From Berkiella sp964606325 (GTDB lineage: Bacteria; Pseudomonadota; Gammaproteobacteria; Berkiellales; Berkiellaceae), in assembly GCA_964606325.1 (NCBI GenBank), contig CAZSGE010000055.1, positions 1 to 16,761 on the forward strand: a stretch of 16,761 nucleotides of DNA. Direction: 5' to 3'. Of the stretch, positions 7,725-15,212 are shown piece after piece (within the stretch, counting starts at the first letter, position 1; each line of letters opens with the position of its first letter). The notes beneath the pieces were generated by a model. It ran no database searches. It was not told where the DNA came from and saw only the letters and a program-made list of their open reading frames with translations. Both the position numbers and the translations under genes were made by a program.

Positions 7725-7901
7725 TTAGAAACTCTGATAGTTTCAATTAAATGCGAGATTCATCGTTGCACAATTAAAATTGTAATGAGCACATATAGCG
7801 ATTGCTAAAAAACCAATGGCAGGGTATAAAACGCCTAGTAATGATTGCGTTTGGTTATATCGCTAAATACCTATTGTACTGATTTATGGGAGTTATAAAA
7901 T

Positions 7902-8225
7902 ATGAACTGGGGTCCCCAACAAAAAAACATGTATTTTTTTATGGAATCGATCATGTGCGGTAGTTGCTGCGAAAATATTACGGCGCATTTAAGGCAGGTT
8001 GTTGGCGTTACAGGTGCTGAAGCCATTCCCTTTGATCAGGAAAAAAGAAAAGGAGGCTGCTTGAGGGTAACAACCAATTTGAACCTTACAGCCGATCAGC
8101 TTATTGCTCACTTAAGAACAATACCTGTCAACGATAACGAATTTCATCGTGCTCAAGAAATTACCGAATCTGTTTGTGATGAACTTATTAGCACTTATAA
8201 GCGCGTAAAAATTGGCATGAAGTAA
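7902..8225 (+). CDS. Small HMA-like (heavy-metal-associated) CxxC protein
   Basis: A 107-aa soluble protein. MYFFMESIMCGSCCENI (10-26) has the beta-strand followed by MxCxxC of heavy-metal-associated domains, with C19 and C22 as the metal-binding pair and an extra C23. A helix (ITAHLRQVVGV), a second strand pair (about 38-60) and a second helix (LTADQLIAHL) complete a plausible beta-alpha-beta-beta-alpha-beta layout. The length exceeds a bare HMA chaperone (~70 aa); the C-terminal ~30 residues add a helix with another Cys (C92). A role in copper or other soft-metal binding or in thiol chemistry is possible. No P-type ATPase or metal regulator is adjacent. GGGAG lies 9 nt before the ATG. It ends at a strong terminator, so it is probably a single-gene unit or the last of one. 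Confidence 0.65.
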   Translation: MNWGPQQKNMYFFMESIMCGSCCENITAHLRQVVGVTGAEAIPFDQEKRKGGCLRVTTNLNLTADQLIAHLRTIPVNDNEFHRAQEITESVCDELISTYKRVKIGMK

Positions 8226-8228
8226 AAT

Positions 8229-8252
8229 AGGGCACACTGTGCCCTTTTTTTT
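8229..8252 (+). terminator. Rho-independent terminator
   Basis: AGGGCAC (8229-8235) pairs with GTGCCCT (8239-8245) across a 3-nt loop, followed by an eight-T run (8245-8252). It starts 3 nt after the HMA-like stop and is the clearest intrinsic terminator in the window. Confidence 0.9.
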
Positions 8253-8409
8253 AATCTTCTCATTGCTAGTATGTCAGAAACTAGCCCCCCTCTTCTGGAA
8301 CACTGTCCTAGATAAATTTTTACCCCTCAAAACTATTTTGAGTTAAACATCACAAGTTTTTCAACCAATGTTTATACTTTCTTATATCACCTATATCAAG
8401 AGAAGTATC

Positions 8410-10671
8410 ATGGCTTTTACGCAAAAAAAAAATTCGCTACTTCTTTTTAGAAAAAGAGCTCAAATTCAGAACAAGTTTGAAATTCCGGCACAAGATTGGG
8501 AAATCGCCACTCAGTTTTTCAAAGAAAATCCAGCTGCTGCAAAAGTATCTCGCAAAAAAGCCAATACAACACATTCCTTTTTAAAAATAAACAATAACAT
8601 TTATGCCTTAAAACGAGGCAAAGCGCTTGGAGTGGGTGCTTTTGGAAAAGTAAAAATTGTTCAAGACAAGCAAGGTGTTAACTACGCAGTTAAAATTGAA
8701 GGTTTTAATAGCGTTGAAAAACTAGAGCATCGCTTAAAAGCACGTGCTGATTTGGATGAATCTGATATCCGTTCAATGATAGATGATAAATTTGCTCTCG
8801 ATATACAAGATGCTCATGATAAACGAAAAGCCGAATTAAAAATGATGGAAGAGGTAGGCGATTTAAAAGGTACTGCCCAAGTTGAGAAAGATGGTACAAA
8901 ACCATTTTTGAATATTAGCAATGTTGATTATAAAACTTATACTCTTCAAACTTTGCATAGCGGTCAAGAGCTTAGAGAGAAAATTAAAACGATATCAGCC
9001 GATCAAAAACTAAGTCTTGCTATCAAAGCGCTACAAGATATCAACGCACTGCATGAAAGAAAAATTATTCACAGTGATATCAAGCCAGAGAATTTTTTAG
9101 TTGATGATAATTTGCGCCTACTATCCATAGATTTTGGTTTGTCCTCAAAAGTAAAAAGTGATCATATTATTAAGAAAAATGTAGAAGGCAAACCCATCGT
9201 TGAAGGCACACCACCGTATATTGCACCTGAAATTATTCATTCAGGCAGATATTCTTTTGCCAGTGATACTTTTGCACTAGGAACCATGCTAAAAAATGAA
9301 TTATTGCTGCTTGAAATAAGCAACAGTGACATTACTCATTTAATCCAACAAATGTGCGACCCCAATCCAGTCAAAAGGCCAACTCTGTCTGAGGCGATTA
9401 TAAAACTCAATAAAGTTCACGCCGAACTTTCACAAAAAAATGCCTTACTTAAAGCGAACATTCACCGCGTTATAAGCCAACAACAAGAAATCCACCTCAT
9501 TAACGATAAAATGATTAGTGAATTAAAACATAAATTTAATCAGCTTCAAGAGCAAGCCAAAGAAACTAAACATGAAATCGAGAAATGTGAAAAAGAGCAA
9601 GCAACAGAATTTAAAGAGCAAAAGTTAAATTTATTAAACATAAAACTCATTGAGCAGCAAAAAATGTTACTTTCACTTCCCGAGAAAGTAAAGAAAAAAG
9701 AAACATTAGCCAAAGAACTAGAGGACAGGACAAAGCGACTGGAGGGATTGTTGGCTGACAATGGCAAAGATCTCTTATTGTTCACGCTTTCTTACAAAAC
9801 GCCCCAAGAGAAACTATTACAAGTAAAAGAAAGTTTACAACAACGAATTGGAACTAGCGTCGATAATCACGAAAAAACCATGCTTAAAGAAATATATCAT
9901 AAAGTCGATTTCGCCTACCGGCAAAAAATTGAAAGAAAACCCTTTCAAGACATTCATATTCCTTGTCATCAACGAGAAATAAAATATTTAAAACATCGAG
10001 ACTTTACTGTATTGAAAGAAGCAGACTTGAAAAATTCACTTAGCAATCATAAAAATCAACAGGACTTACCTAAATCACATGCTAAAGAAAGCCTTTTTTA
10101 CCGTTTTGTGAATGCGATTAAAAATTATCTTTGGAAAAAAGATCCCGCAAAGCTTCCAGCGTCTGAAGCCTTGTTGCCTGTTCGTGAAAATCAACCTGAA
10201 GTAGTGATCCCTACCATTGTCACAATGCCATGCCAGCCTATATCGACGATTACAACACCTGTTGTATCTCATGATTCAATCGCGGAACATAATAGATCGG
10301 TTATCGAAACATTAAAACGATATAGTCACATCGAAGCGCCCCAAGGCCGACAACCCATTGTAGGTTGGTCTCAAGGCTTGTCTAGTAACGTATCAATGCA
10401 ACAGCAAAAGCAAAATATCATTCAAGATATTTTAAAACAGGCTATTGCTCAATCGATTGACACACAAGCAATTAACTTAACCAAAATTACCGATGATTTA
10501 TCAGCTCAATATAAAGGATCACCTTACGAAAATTTATTGAATCATATGGTGCACTACGATAATCACATCAAATTAGCTAGTCTATTAGAAAACAATCAAC
10601 AATTTTTGCAACAACAAATTCCACATGCACAAACTGTAACGCCCGTTCAACCAACTTCTCCACGTTTATAA
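8410..10671 (+). CDS. Hanks-type Ser/Thr protein kinase with long coiled-coil tail; likely effector
   Basis: A 753-aa protein with a eukaryotic-like kinase domain (about 60-335). Visible motifs are the G-loop GVGAFGKV (74-81), YAVKIE with the ATP-binding Lys (K95), catalytic loop HSDIKPENFLV (221-231), DFG (241-243), APE (272-274), SDTFALG (285-291) and KRP (322-324). All catalytic residues are present, but HRD is HSD, so it is a non-RD kinase. An insert of about 45 residues separates the Lys strand from the C-helix. After the domain comes a Glu/Lys/Gln-rich coiled coil (about 331-451), then a long tail with a basic region and Gln-rich end. There is no transmembrane helix or PASTA domain, unlike housekeeping bacterial Ser/Thr kinases; the build is closer to injected kinases of intracellular pathogens. 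I chose the ATG at 8410, with AGAAG just upstream; an in-frame ATG at 8368 lacks a Shine-Dalgarno and a TATACT (8373-8378) lies inside the extra stretch. Confidence 0.85.
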   Translation: MAFTQKKNSLLLFRKRAQIQNKFEIPAQDWEIATQFFKENPAAAKVSRKKANTTHSFLKINNNIYALKRGKALGVGAFGKVKIVQDKQGVNYAVKIEGFNSVEKLEHRLKARADLDESDIRSMIDDKFALDIQDAHDKRKAELKMMEEVGDLKGTAQVEKDGTKPFLNISNVDYKTYTLQTLHSGQELREKIKTISADQKLSLAIKALQDINALHERKIIHSDIKPENFLVDDNLRLLSIDFGLSSKVKSDHIIKKNVEGKPIVEGTPPYIAPEIIHSGRYSFASDTFALGTMLKNELLLLEISNSDITHLIQQMCDPNPVKRPTLSEAIIKLNKVHAELSQKNALLKANIHRVISQQQEIHLINDKMISELKHKFNQLQEQAKETKHEIEKCEKEQATEFKEQKLNLLNIKLIEQQKMLLSLPEKVKKKETLAKELEDRTKRLEGLLADNGKDLLLFTLSYKTPQEKLLQVKESLQQRIGTSVDNHEKTMLKEIYHKVDFAYRQKIERKPFQDIHIPCHQREIKYLKHRDFTVLKEADLKNSLSNHKNQQDLPKSHAKESLFYRFVNAIKNYLWKKDPAKLPASEALLPVRENQPEVVIPTIVTMPCQPISTITTPVVSHDSIAEHNRSVIETLKRYSHIEAPQGRQPIVGWSQGLSSNVSMQQQKQNIIQDILKQAIAQSIDTQAINLTKITDDLSAQYKGSPYENLLNHMVHYDNHIKLASLLENNQQFLQQQIPHAQTVTPVQPTSPRL

Positions 10672-10779
10672 GTTTATGGGCATGGGTCTATAAGAATGTA
10701 CAGGAGTTCATTTTTTTATATCAGTGTATACTCACCATTATTTTTCCCTACATGAAACAAAACTCAATAAGGAAATAAA

Positions 10780-12003
10780 ATGGTAGCTTATAGATATGCT
10801 GCGCTAGAAGGCGGTGGTGCTAAAGGATTTATTTACCTAGGCGTTGCCAAAGCATTAACCAAACTAGGGCTACTAGACGATTTTGAAGCATTCTCTGGCG
10901 CCTCAGTGGGGGCAATGGGTGCATTATTGCTTTCTACGGGGTGGCCCGTAGAAAAGATGGAAAAATTATTTAATGAAATAAAATTTTCTGAAATGGCCAG
11001 TGGTGGTTGGTGGGAAAAATTGACAACGCCTTTCACCTTTTTAAGATGGTTTGGATTGCATCGCGCAGATAGATTTCATTCCTTATTTAAAAAAATCATT
11101 AAAGAAGTTACTGGCAACGAAAACACCACATTTGAACAATGGCATCAGTTCAAAGAAGCACACCCTGAACTTAAGCTCAAAGATATTTTTGTTGAAGCCT
11201 GTAATCTAAATACCAAGCTCAATGAAACTTTTTCATATCTGAGCGAACATAAAGATGTACCTATTGCCGATGCTGTGAGAGCTTCGATGGGCTTTCCCGT
11301 GTATTTTAGCCCTTGGAAAATTAAAGGCCATCTATATGGTGATGGTGGAGAACAAAATAATTGCCCATCTAATGTATTCGAAGAAAAAGAAGGTGAATTT
11401 AATCCGAAAGTACTTAGCGTCCGCTTAGATTCGCTTGATGAAATAAGATATTTCAAATATGGGGTTAAACCGCCACCTAGCGCTATTAAAAATGGATTAG
11501 AATGCACTTTTGCCCATTTTGAATCCGCTTTAAATTCACAAAATCGCATGTTTTTTCAAAGCCCTTATAAAGACACTACCGTATTTTGCGACACATTGAA
11601 TGTGGCTACCTTAAAATTTGACTTAGATAGTGATACCAGAGCAGCGCTTGTTTCATCAGGCGAATATGGTGTGGTTCGCTATTTTCATAAGCACCACCCT
11701 GAAATTGCTGAAAAAGCTTATGATAAACGTACTTTAAAACAGATAGCTGATTCAGAGTTTCCTATTAGTTTCACTGAATTTGTAAGTAAATCTACAAAAA
11801 AAATAAGGTTATCTGCTGTTGCCCCTGATTCTTTGGCAGAACCTAGCAAAGCCAGCACACCTATGTTTCATCATTGGTGCAAGTTACCCGGTATGAAAAG
11901 GGAAGCCCAAAACTATAAACAAGTAGATTATAAAGCTTTAGCTAGGGAGCAAAAACAGCAAGACAATATACAAAGAAGAAAACTTGCCGCTGGTAAGGTT
12001 TAG
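10780..12003 (+). CDS. Patatin-like phospholipase
   Basis: A 407-aa protein whose N-terminus goes straight into the patatin domain: EGGGAKGFIYLGV (10-22) forms the oxyanion hole, FSGASVGAMG (38-47) is the GxSxG nucleophile elbow with catalytic S42, and YGDGGEQNN (185-193) gives the catalytic Asp D187 of the Ser-Asp dyad. These enzymes hydrolyse acyl chains from phospholipids or other lipids. The catalytic half (about 1-200) is followed by ~200 residues without a recognised domain, including a basic, Gln/Arg-rich C-terminus. There is no signal peptide, so export would need a dedicated system; patatin effectors such as ExoU and VipD are known examples of that build. AAGGAA lies 7 nt before the ATG. 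It follows the kinase gene by 108 nt and ends at a long hairpin. Confidence 0.9.
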   Translation: MVAYRYAALEGGGAKGFIYLGVAKALTKLGLLDDFEAFSGASVGAMGALLLSTGWPVEKMEKLFNEIKFSEMASGGWWEKLTTPFTFLRWFGLHRADRFHSLFKKIIKEVTGNENTTFEQWHQFKEAHPELKLKDIFVEACNLNTKLNETFSYLSEHKDVPIADAVRASMGFPVYFSPWKIKGHLYGDGGEQNNCPSNVFEEKEGEFNPKVLSVRLDSLDEIRYFKYGVKPPPSAIKNGLECTFAHFESALNSQNRMFFQSPYKDTTVFCDTLNVATLKFDLDSDTRAALVSSGEYGVVRYFHKHHPEIAEKAYDKRTLKQIADSEFPISFTEFVSKSTKKIRLSAVAPDSLAEPSKASTPMFHHWCKLPGMKREAQNYKQVDYKALAREQKQQDNIQRRKLAAGKV

Positions 12004-12009
12004 AGAAAT

Positions 12010-12039
12010 CCGTCAAGCAGGCGGTAGCTTGCTTGACGG
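12010..12039. terminator. Long hairpin between convergent patatin and UPF0114 genes
   Basis: CCGTCAAGCA (12010-12019) and TGCTTGACGG (12030-12039) make a perfect 10-bp stem with a 10-nt loop, 6 nt after the patatin stop and 16 nt before the minus-strand stop. The plus side has no T run; the minus side reads ATTTCTC, a weak tail. It is best seen as a shared 3'-end hairpin for both genes. Confidence 0.6.
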
Positions 12040-12055
12040 GTTAAGAATCAGCAAA

Positions 12056-12610
12056 TCACGACAAAGCCTGAGTATCTTCAACACTTTTCTTTAAGACTTT
12101 TGAGCCCATCGCAATTCTATCCATCGTTGCTAATAAAACGCCAGAGATCACAAATACTAGATGAATGATAACCATCCATTTTATTTGCATTTCAGAGCTT
12201 TTACTCACATCCATAAAGACTTTAAGTAAATGAATACCCGAAATAGCGACAATAGAAGCAATCAATTTTATTTTTAGTGCACTGAAATCGACTGTGCCCT
12301 TCCATTCTGGCTGATCTTCATGATCATCTGTATCAATCTTAGAAACGAAATTTTCATAACCTGAAAAAATCACGATGAGCAGTAAATTTCCGGCAAGCGA
12401 TAAATCAATTAAAGATAAGATCCCAAGCACCAAATCATTTTGCTCTGCATGTAAAATGTTTGCCGCGAAATGATAGAGTTCTTTAAAAAAACTAATCAGC
12501 AAAATAAGCAACGCACCAGATAATGCAATATAGATAGGCGCCATCAACCAGCGGCTGGCGAATATACCTTGTTCAATACAATGCTCTATCGATTTCATCA
12601 TCTTATTCAT
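12056..12610 (-). CDS. UPF0114 family inner-membrane protein (YqhA-like)
   Basis: A 184-aa protein with four predicted membrane helices (about 24-42, 60-83, 112-132 and 145-162). A charged cytoplasmic or periplasmic loop (about 90-110, DTDDHEDQPEWKG) sits between helices 2 and 3. The N-terminal RWLMAPIY and the LIDLSLAGNLLLIVIFSGYENFVS block are characteristic of the UPF0114/YqhA family. Its function is unknown in any organism I can recall with confidence. AAGGAAG lies about 6 nt before the ATG at 12608-12610. A possible promoter and dyad lie just upstream, so it is likely transcribed separately from the methyltransferase gene 187 nt away. Confidence 0.88.
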   Translation of the reverse strand: MNKMMKSIEHCIEQGIFASRWLMAPIYIALSGALLILLISFFKELYHFAANILHAEQNDLVLGILSLIDLSLAGNLLLIVIFSGYENFVSKIDTDDHEDQPEWKGTVDFSALKIKLIASIVAISGIHLLKVFMDVSKSSEMQIKWMVIIHLVFVISGVLLATMDRIAMGSKVLKKSVEDTQALS

Positions 12611-12633
12611 GCAAAGCTTCCTTGAAATTCTAA

Positions 12634-12677
12634 TTATTATTTACAAATTATTTAGCTAACCAAATTATTTTTGGTTA
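12634..12677 (-). promoter_or_regulatory. Candidate promoter and overlapping dyad upstream of the UPF0114 gene
   Basis: On the minus strand TTGGTT (12658-12663) and TAATAA (12634-12639) are 18 nt apart, a weak sigma70-like pair. The -35 hexamer lies inside a perfect inverted repeat, TAACCAAA (12657-12664) and TTTGGTTA (12670-12677), with a 5-nt spacer. That position suits an operator, but the region is AT-rich and chance cannot be excluded. Confidence 0.3.
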
Positions 12678-12797
12678 AAACACCCAGCTGACACATATTA
12701 CAGTGTTCAATTTTGTTGTTCACCACTTTTTCCTGTACTGAATGACTGGATACTGGCGTGTGAGATTTGATGCGGCCACAAAAGGCAGCATGCCAAC

Positions 12798-13718
12798 TTA
12801 TTTGGGGTGATCGTGTGCTTTGACCGCGATAATGCCAAATAACTCTTTACCTTGTCTTTGCTCCTTTTTACCAAAGCGATTCATATCGATGAACCCTGAC
12901 TTTTCAACTTTAAAACCGTATTTTTCTAATGCTAATTTTAAAGGTCTTTCATCCATCACATGCAACTTAGCCGGCAAAGCATAAACTTGCTCTGGCAATA
13001 GCAGTTTTGAATTCAAATTATCCCCAGGCCAAGAAAAACCATTTGCCCAGTTCTTATCATATGTCGCCAACACTTTATCTTGGTACTCACCATGTTGCGG
13101 CGGCAAAACAGCAATATAAACTTTCCCACCAGGGACTAACCATTTATTCACCTTGGCTAAGCCTTCTTCAATCTCATCTGCCCTCATGAAGTGAAGTACA
13201 CGATGAAAAACCACAGCAGATAATTTCTTGGGTGGAATAATCATGTTTTTCGGGAAGCGATGGGTATTTAAATACAAACGATCGTGCAAACTTGGGTCAA
13301 TTTGATTTAAACCGTAAAATAATTGCCGATCATCTAGTTCGTTAAAAACGACCGTTGCACTTTGCTGCAATAAAAGGTGACTTAATCTGCCATAACCTGC
13401 TCCCACATCTAAGATGGGTTCCTTTGCCGTGCGGGCAAAATGCAATAAATCTTGGATAAGCCAGCTGCTTTCTATGCTTTTAGAATCGACTGTATCAAAT
13501 CCAAATTTTGTTACCGTCACTAAACTTTTTCCTGTTTTACTTAAAACAGGTTCAAAGGTGGAGGCTGCCGCTAATGCTTGAACTTGAGGCGTTGATGCTT
13601 TGGTGCCTAAATAATGCTTATTTGAAAGACACTGGAGCTCAGCAGACAATGCTGTTGCCATTTGTGTGCACAACGCGGCTATAACACATAGCATCAGAAA
13701 TGGTTTAGTCTTGAACAT
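12798..13718 (-). CDS. Class I SAM-dependent methyltransferase with N-terminal signal peptide
   Basis: A 306-aa protein. Residues 1-26 look like a Sec signal: KTK, a hydrophobic run (PFLMLCVIAALC) and a likely cleavage site after ALSA. The downstream domain is a Rossmann-fold methyltransferase: motif I ILDVGAGYGRL (102-112), acidic end of strand 2 at NELDD (126-130), strand 4 LSAVVFHRVLHF (166-177) and LVPGGKVYIAV (194-204). This layout resembles Methyltransf_11/25-type enzymes acting on small molecules or proteins; the substrate is not deducible. Export of a SAM-dependent enzyme is unusual, since SAM is cytoplasmic. Either the N-terminus is a membrane anchor, the protein acts outside the cell, or the signal is misleading. 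The ATG start has only a weak Shine-Dalgarno, and a dyad lies 13 nt upstream. Confidence 0.8.
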   Translation of the reverse strand: MFKTKPFLMLCVIAALCTQMATALSAELQCLSNKHYLGTKASTPQVQALAAASTFEPVLSKTGKSLVTVTKFGFDTVDSKSIESSWLIQDLLHFARTAKEPILDVGAGYGRLSHLLLQQSATVVFNELDDRQLFYGLNQIDPSLHDRLYLNTHRFPKNMIIPPKKLSAVVFHRVLHFMRADEIEEGLAKVNKWLVPGGKVYIAVLPPQHGEYQDKVLATYDKNWANGFSWPGDNLNSKLLLPEQVYALPAKLHVMDERPLKLALEKYGFKVEKSGFIDMNRFGKKEQRQGKELFGIIAVKAHDHPK

Positions 13719-13730
13719 GAGTTATTTACC

Positions 13731-13756
13731 TATTATTTTTTAGTTGAAAAATAATA
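13731..13756. repeat. Perfect AT-rich inverted repeat in the leader of the methyltransferase gene
   Basis: TATTATTTTT (13731-13740) and AAAAATAATA (13747-13756) form a perfect 10-bp dyad with the spacer TAGTTG. It lies 13 nt upstream of the methyltransferase start and 56 nt downstream of the small membrane protein's stop. It could be an AT-rich terminator of the upstream unit, an operator or an mRNA hairpin; base composition raises the chance of coincidence. Confidence 0.4.
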
Positions 13757-13811
13757 GCATAAGACTATCAGGAAACCATTGCAGATCCCCTGATGAGTTG
13801 TATTGATGAGT

Positions 13812-14195
13812 TTAAGATTTAGCTATTTTAAAACCAAAATAAAGTAATAGCAGACCTAACGCTAAATCTAGGCCAAGACCAATATTTAAATTATTACCTT
13901 GCAAAATCGCGTTAGTCATTTTTAAGATGATTTCTGGATAAAATATAATCAAAATACATTTTATCGTTGCCCAATATCCTAACAGGGTGATTAGCAAAGG
14001 CCACCCCTTATATCTTTGATGTGAAACAACGACCGCCAAACCAAGAATAAGTCCAACAATTCCAAGTCCTATCATCACCGCATTGTTATTAGGTGCTAAT
14101 AATGTATGTAATTGCTGCGGCTTAAAAAACATACCAATAGACATGATAACAAGATAAAAACCGGTTGTTCTTGCATAAAATTTTGATAAATACAT
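13812..14195 (-). CDS. Small four-helix integral membrane protein, function unknown
   Basis: A 127-aa very hydrophobic protein with four likely membrane helices (about 8-24, 38-58, 65-86 and 104-122) and short loops; the C-terminus ends FGFKIAKS. I do not recognise a named family with confidence. A near-perfect Shine-Dalgarno AAGGAGGA precedes the ATG by about 6 nt, so strong translation is likely. It begins 27 nt after the aldo/keto reductase stop on the same strand, so the two probably form one operon with the reductase first. Confidence 0.75.
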   Translation of the reverse strand: MYLSKFYARTTGFYLVIMSIGMFFKPQQLHTLLAPNNNAVMIGLGIVGLILGLAVVVSHQRYKGWPLLITLLGYWATIKCILIIFYPEIILKMTNAILQGNNLNIGLGLDLALGLLLLYFGFKIAKS

Positions 14196-14222
14196 TTCAA
14201 TCCTCCTTGATTCATCTAAAGA

Positions 14223-15041
14223 TTAAGGCGCCGTCGTGGGATCCCAACTTGTTCTAAAATTTTGATTAAGAGAATCTAAAATTGTCATATCTTCTGGACT
14301 TATCTCAAAATCAAATACTTGAAAATTTTCTATTATTCGATTAGGTGTATTAGACTTGGGCAATGGAACAAAACCGTGTTGCAAACTCCAACGGATCAGA
14401 ATTTGCGCTGTTGTTTTAGCATAATTTCGTGCAACAGATAAAAGTGTTGAATCGTTTAATTTTTTACTTCGGGTAAGAGGGCAATAAGCTTCGATAATGA
14501 TATTATTTTTTTCACAAAATTGAATAACATCACGAGGATATAAAAAAGGGCTGACTTCAATTTGATTAACAGCAGGCACAACCCCTGTCGCATTCATAAT
14601 TTCTTCTAGGTGTTGCACCATGAAATTACTCACACCAATTGCATGAACACGTCCACTTCGTTTTATTTGCGATAAGGCTTTCCATGATTCAATACGTTTT
14701 CCAACCACCGGCCAATGCAGTAAATACAAATCAACATAACCTAAGTTTAAGTTTTTATAACTCTGATCAAACGCCTTAAGTGCTGCATCATATCCTTGAT
14801 CATCATTCCATAACTTAGTGGTAACAAATACTGCTTCTCTAGGAATACCACTTGCTTTAACCGCTTTTCCAACATCCGCTTCATTTCCATACATACTTGC
14901 CGTATCGATATGTCTGTAACCCACTCGCAAGGCTTGAGAGACCGATGCAAAGGTAACCTCTCCAGGAGGAGATTGATAAACCCCAAACCCCAGTGCAGGT
15001 ATTTGATTACCATCGTTCAAGGTTATTTTTGGATTATTCAA
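14223..15041 (-). CDS. Aldo/keto reductase (AKR superfamily, 2,5-diketogluconate reductase-like)
   Basis: A 272-aa NAD(P)H-dependent oxidoreductase with the complete AKR tetrad: D46 (HIDTASMYGNE), Y51, K76 (VTTKLWND) and H109 (LLHWP). Further family blocks are GVSNF (136-140), VNQIEVSPF and, near the C-terminus, VPLPKSNTPNRI, the pocket for the cofactor 2'-phosphate. It reduces aldehydes or ketones; many relatives detoxify methylglyoxal or reduce sugar-derived ketones. The start is a TTG at 15039-15041: the minus strand has AAGGA 7 nt before it and no in-frame ATG nearby. It is the first gene of a probable two-gene operon and is divergent from an effector-binding-domain gene, with a perfect dyad between them. 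Confidence 0.92.
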   Translation of the reverse strand: MNNPKITLNDGNQIPALGFGVYQSPPGEVTFASVSQALRVGYRHIDTASMYGNEADVGKAVKASGIPREAVFVTTKLWNDDQGYDAALKAFDQSYKNLNLGYVDLYLLHWPVVGKRIESWKALSQIKRSGRVHAIGVSNFMVQHLEEIMNATGVVPAVNQIEVSPFLYPRDVIQFCEKNNIIIEAYCPLTRSKKLNDSTLLSVARNYAKTTAQILIRWSLQHGFVPLPKSNTPNRIIENFQVFDFEISPEDMTILDSLNQNFRTSWDPTTAP

Positions 15042-15152
15042 ATGAGTATCCTTAGGTGATTTAGCAAACTATTACTTTAGCATTGGCTCTCTAGTATCAA
15101 TTTTATCTTCTCTATACAACACCATAGCATTACGCGCACTTAAGTAAATATG

Positions 15153-15169
15153 AATCAAATAATTTGATT
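15153..15169. promoter_or_regulatory. Perfect 17-bp dyad (operator candidate) between divergent genes
   Basis: AATCAAAT (15153-15160), one base, then ATTTGATT (15162-15169). The right arm contains TTGATT, which forms a possible -35 with AATAAT (15186-15191, 16-nt spacer) ahead of the effector-binding-domain gene. The site is also about 112 nt upstream of the reductase start. A dimeric regulator binding here could control both directions; the regulator is not identified. Confidence 0.35.
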
Positions 15170-15212
15170 TTTGTACTTTTTTCAAAATAATGAAAAAGCA
15201 ACCAAATTAAAA

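Noticed and set aside
7728..7744. GAAACT-CTGAT-AGTTTC hairpin after the Pro/Lys-rich gene
   Set aside because: It is only 6 bp with no T tract; too weak to call a terminator.
7770..7783. Small dyad ACAATT-AA-AATTGT in the gap before the HMA-like gene
   Set aside because: It is short and made of AT-rich words in an AT-rich gap, with no adjacent promoter element to give it meaning.
10705..10732. TATACT box upstream of the patatin gene as a promoter
   Set aside because: A good -10 hexamer at 10727-10732 has no acceptable -35 at 16-18 nt, so I left it out of the features.
11145..11549. Long minus-strand open frame inside the patatin gene
   Set aside because: It is antisense to a complete, motif-bearing patatin catalytic region, has no ribosome site, and its Ser/Leu-rich composition is typical of a shadow frame.
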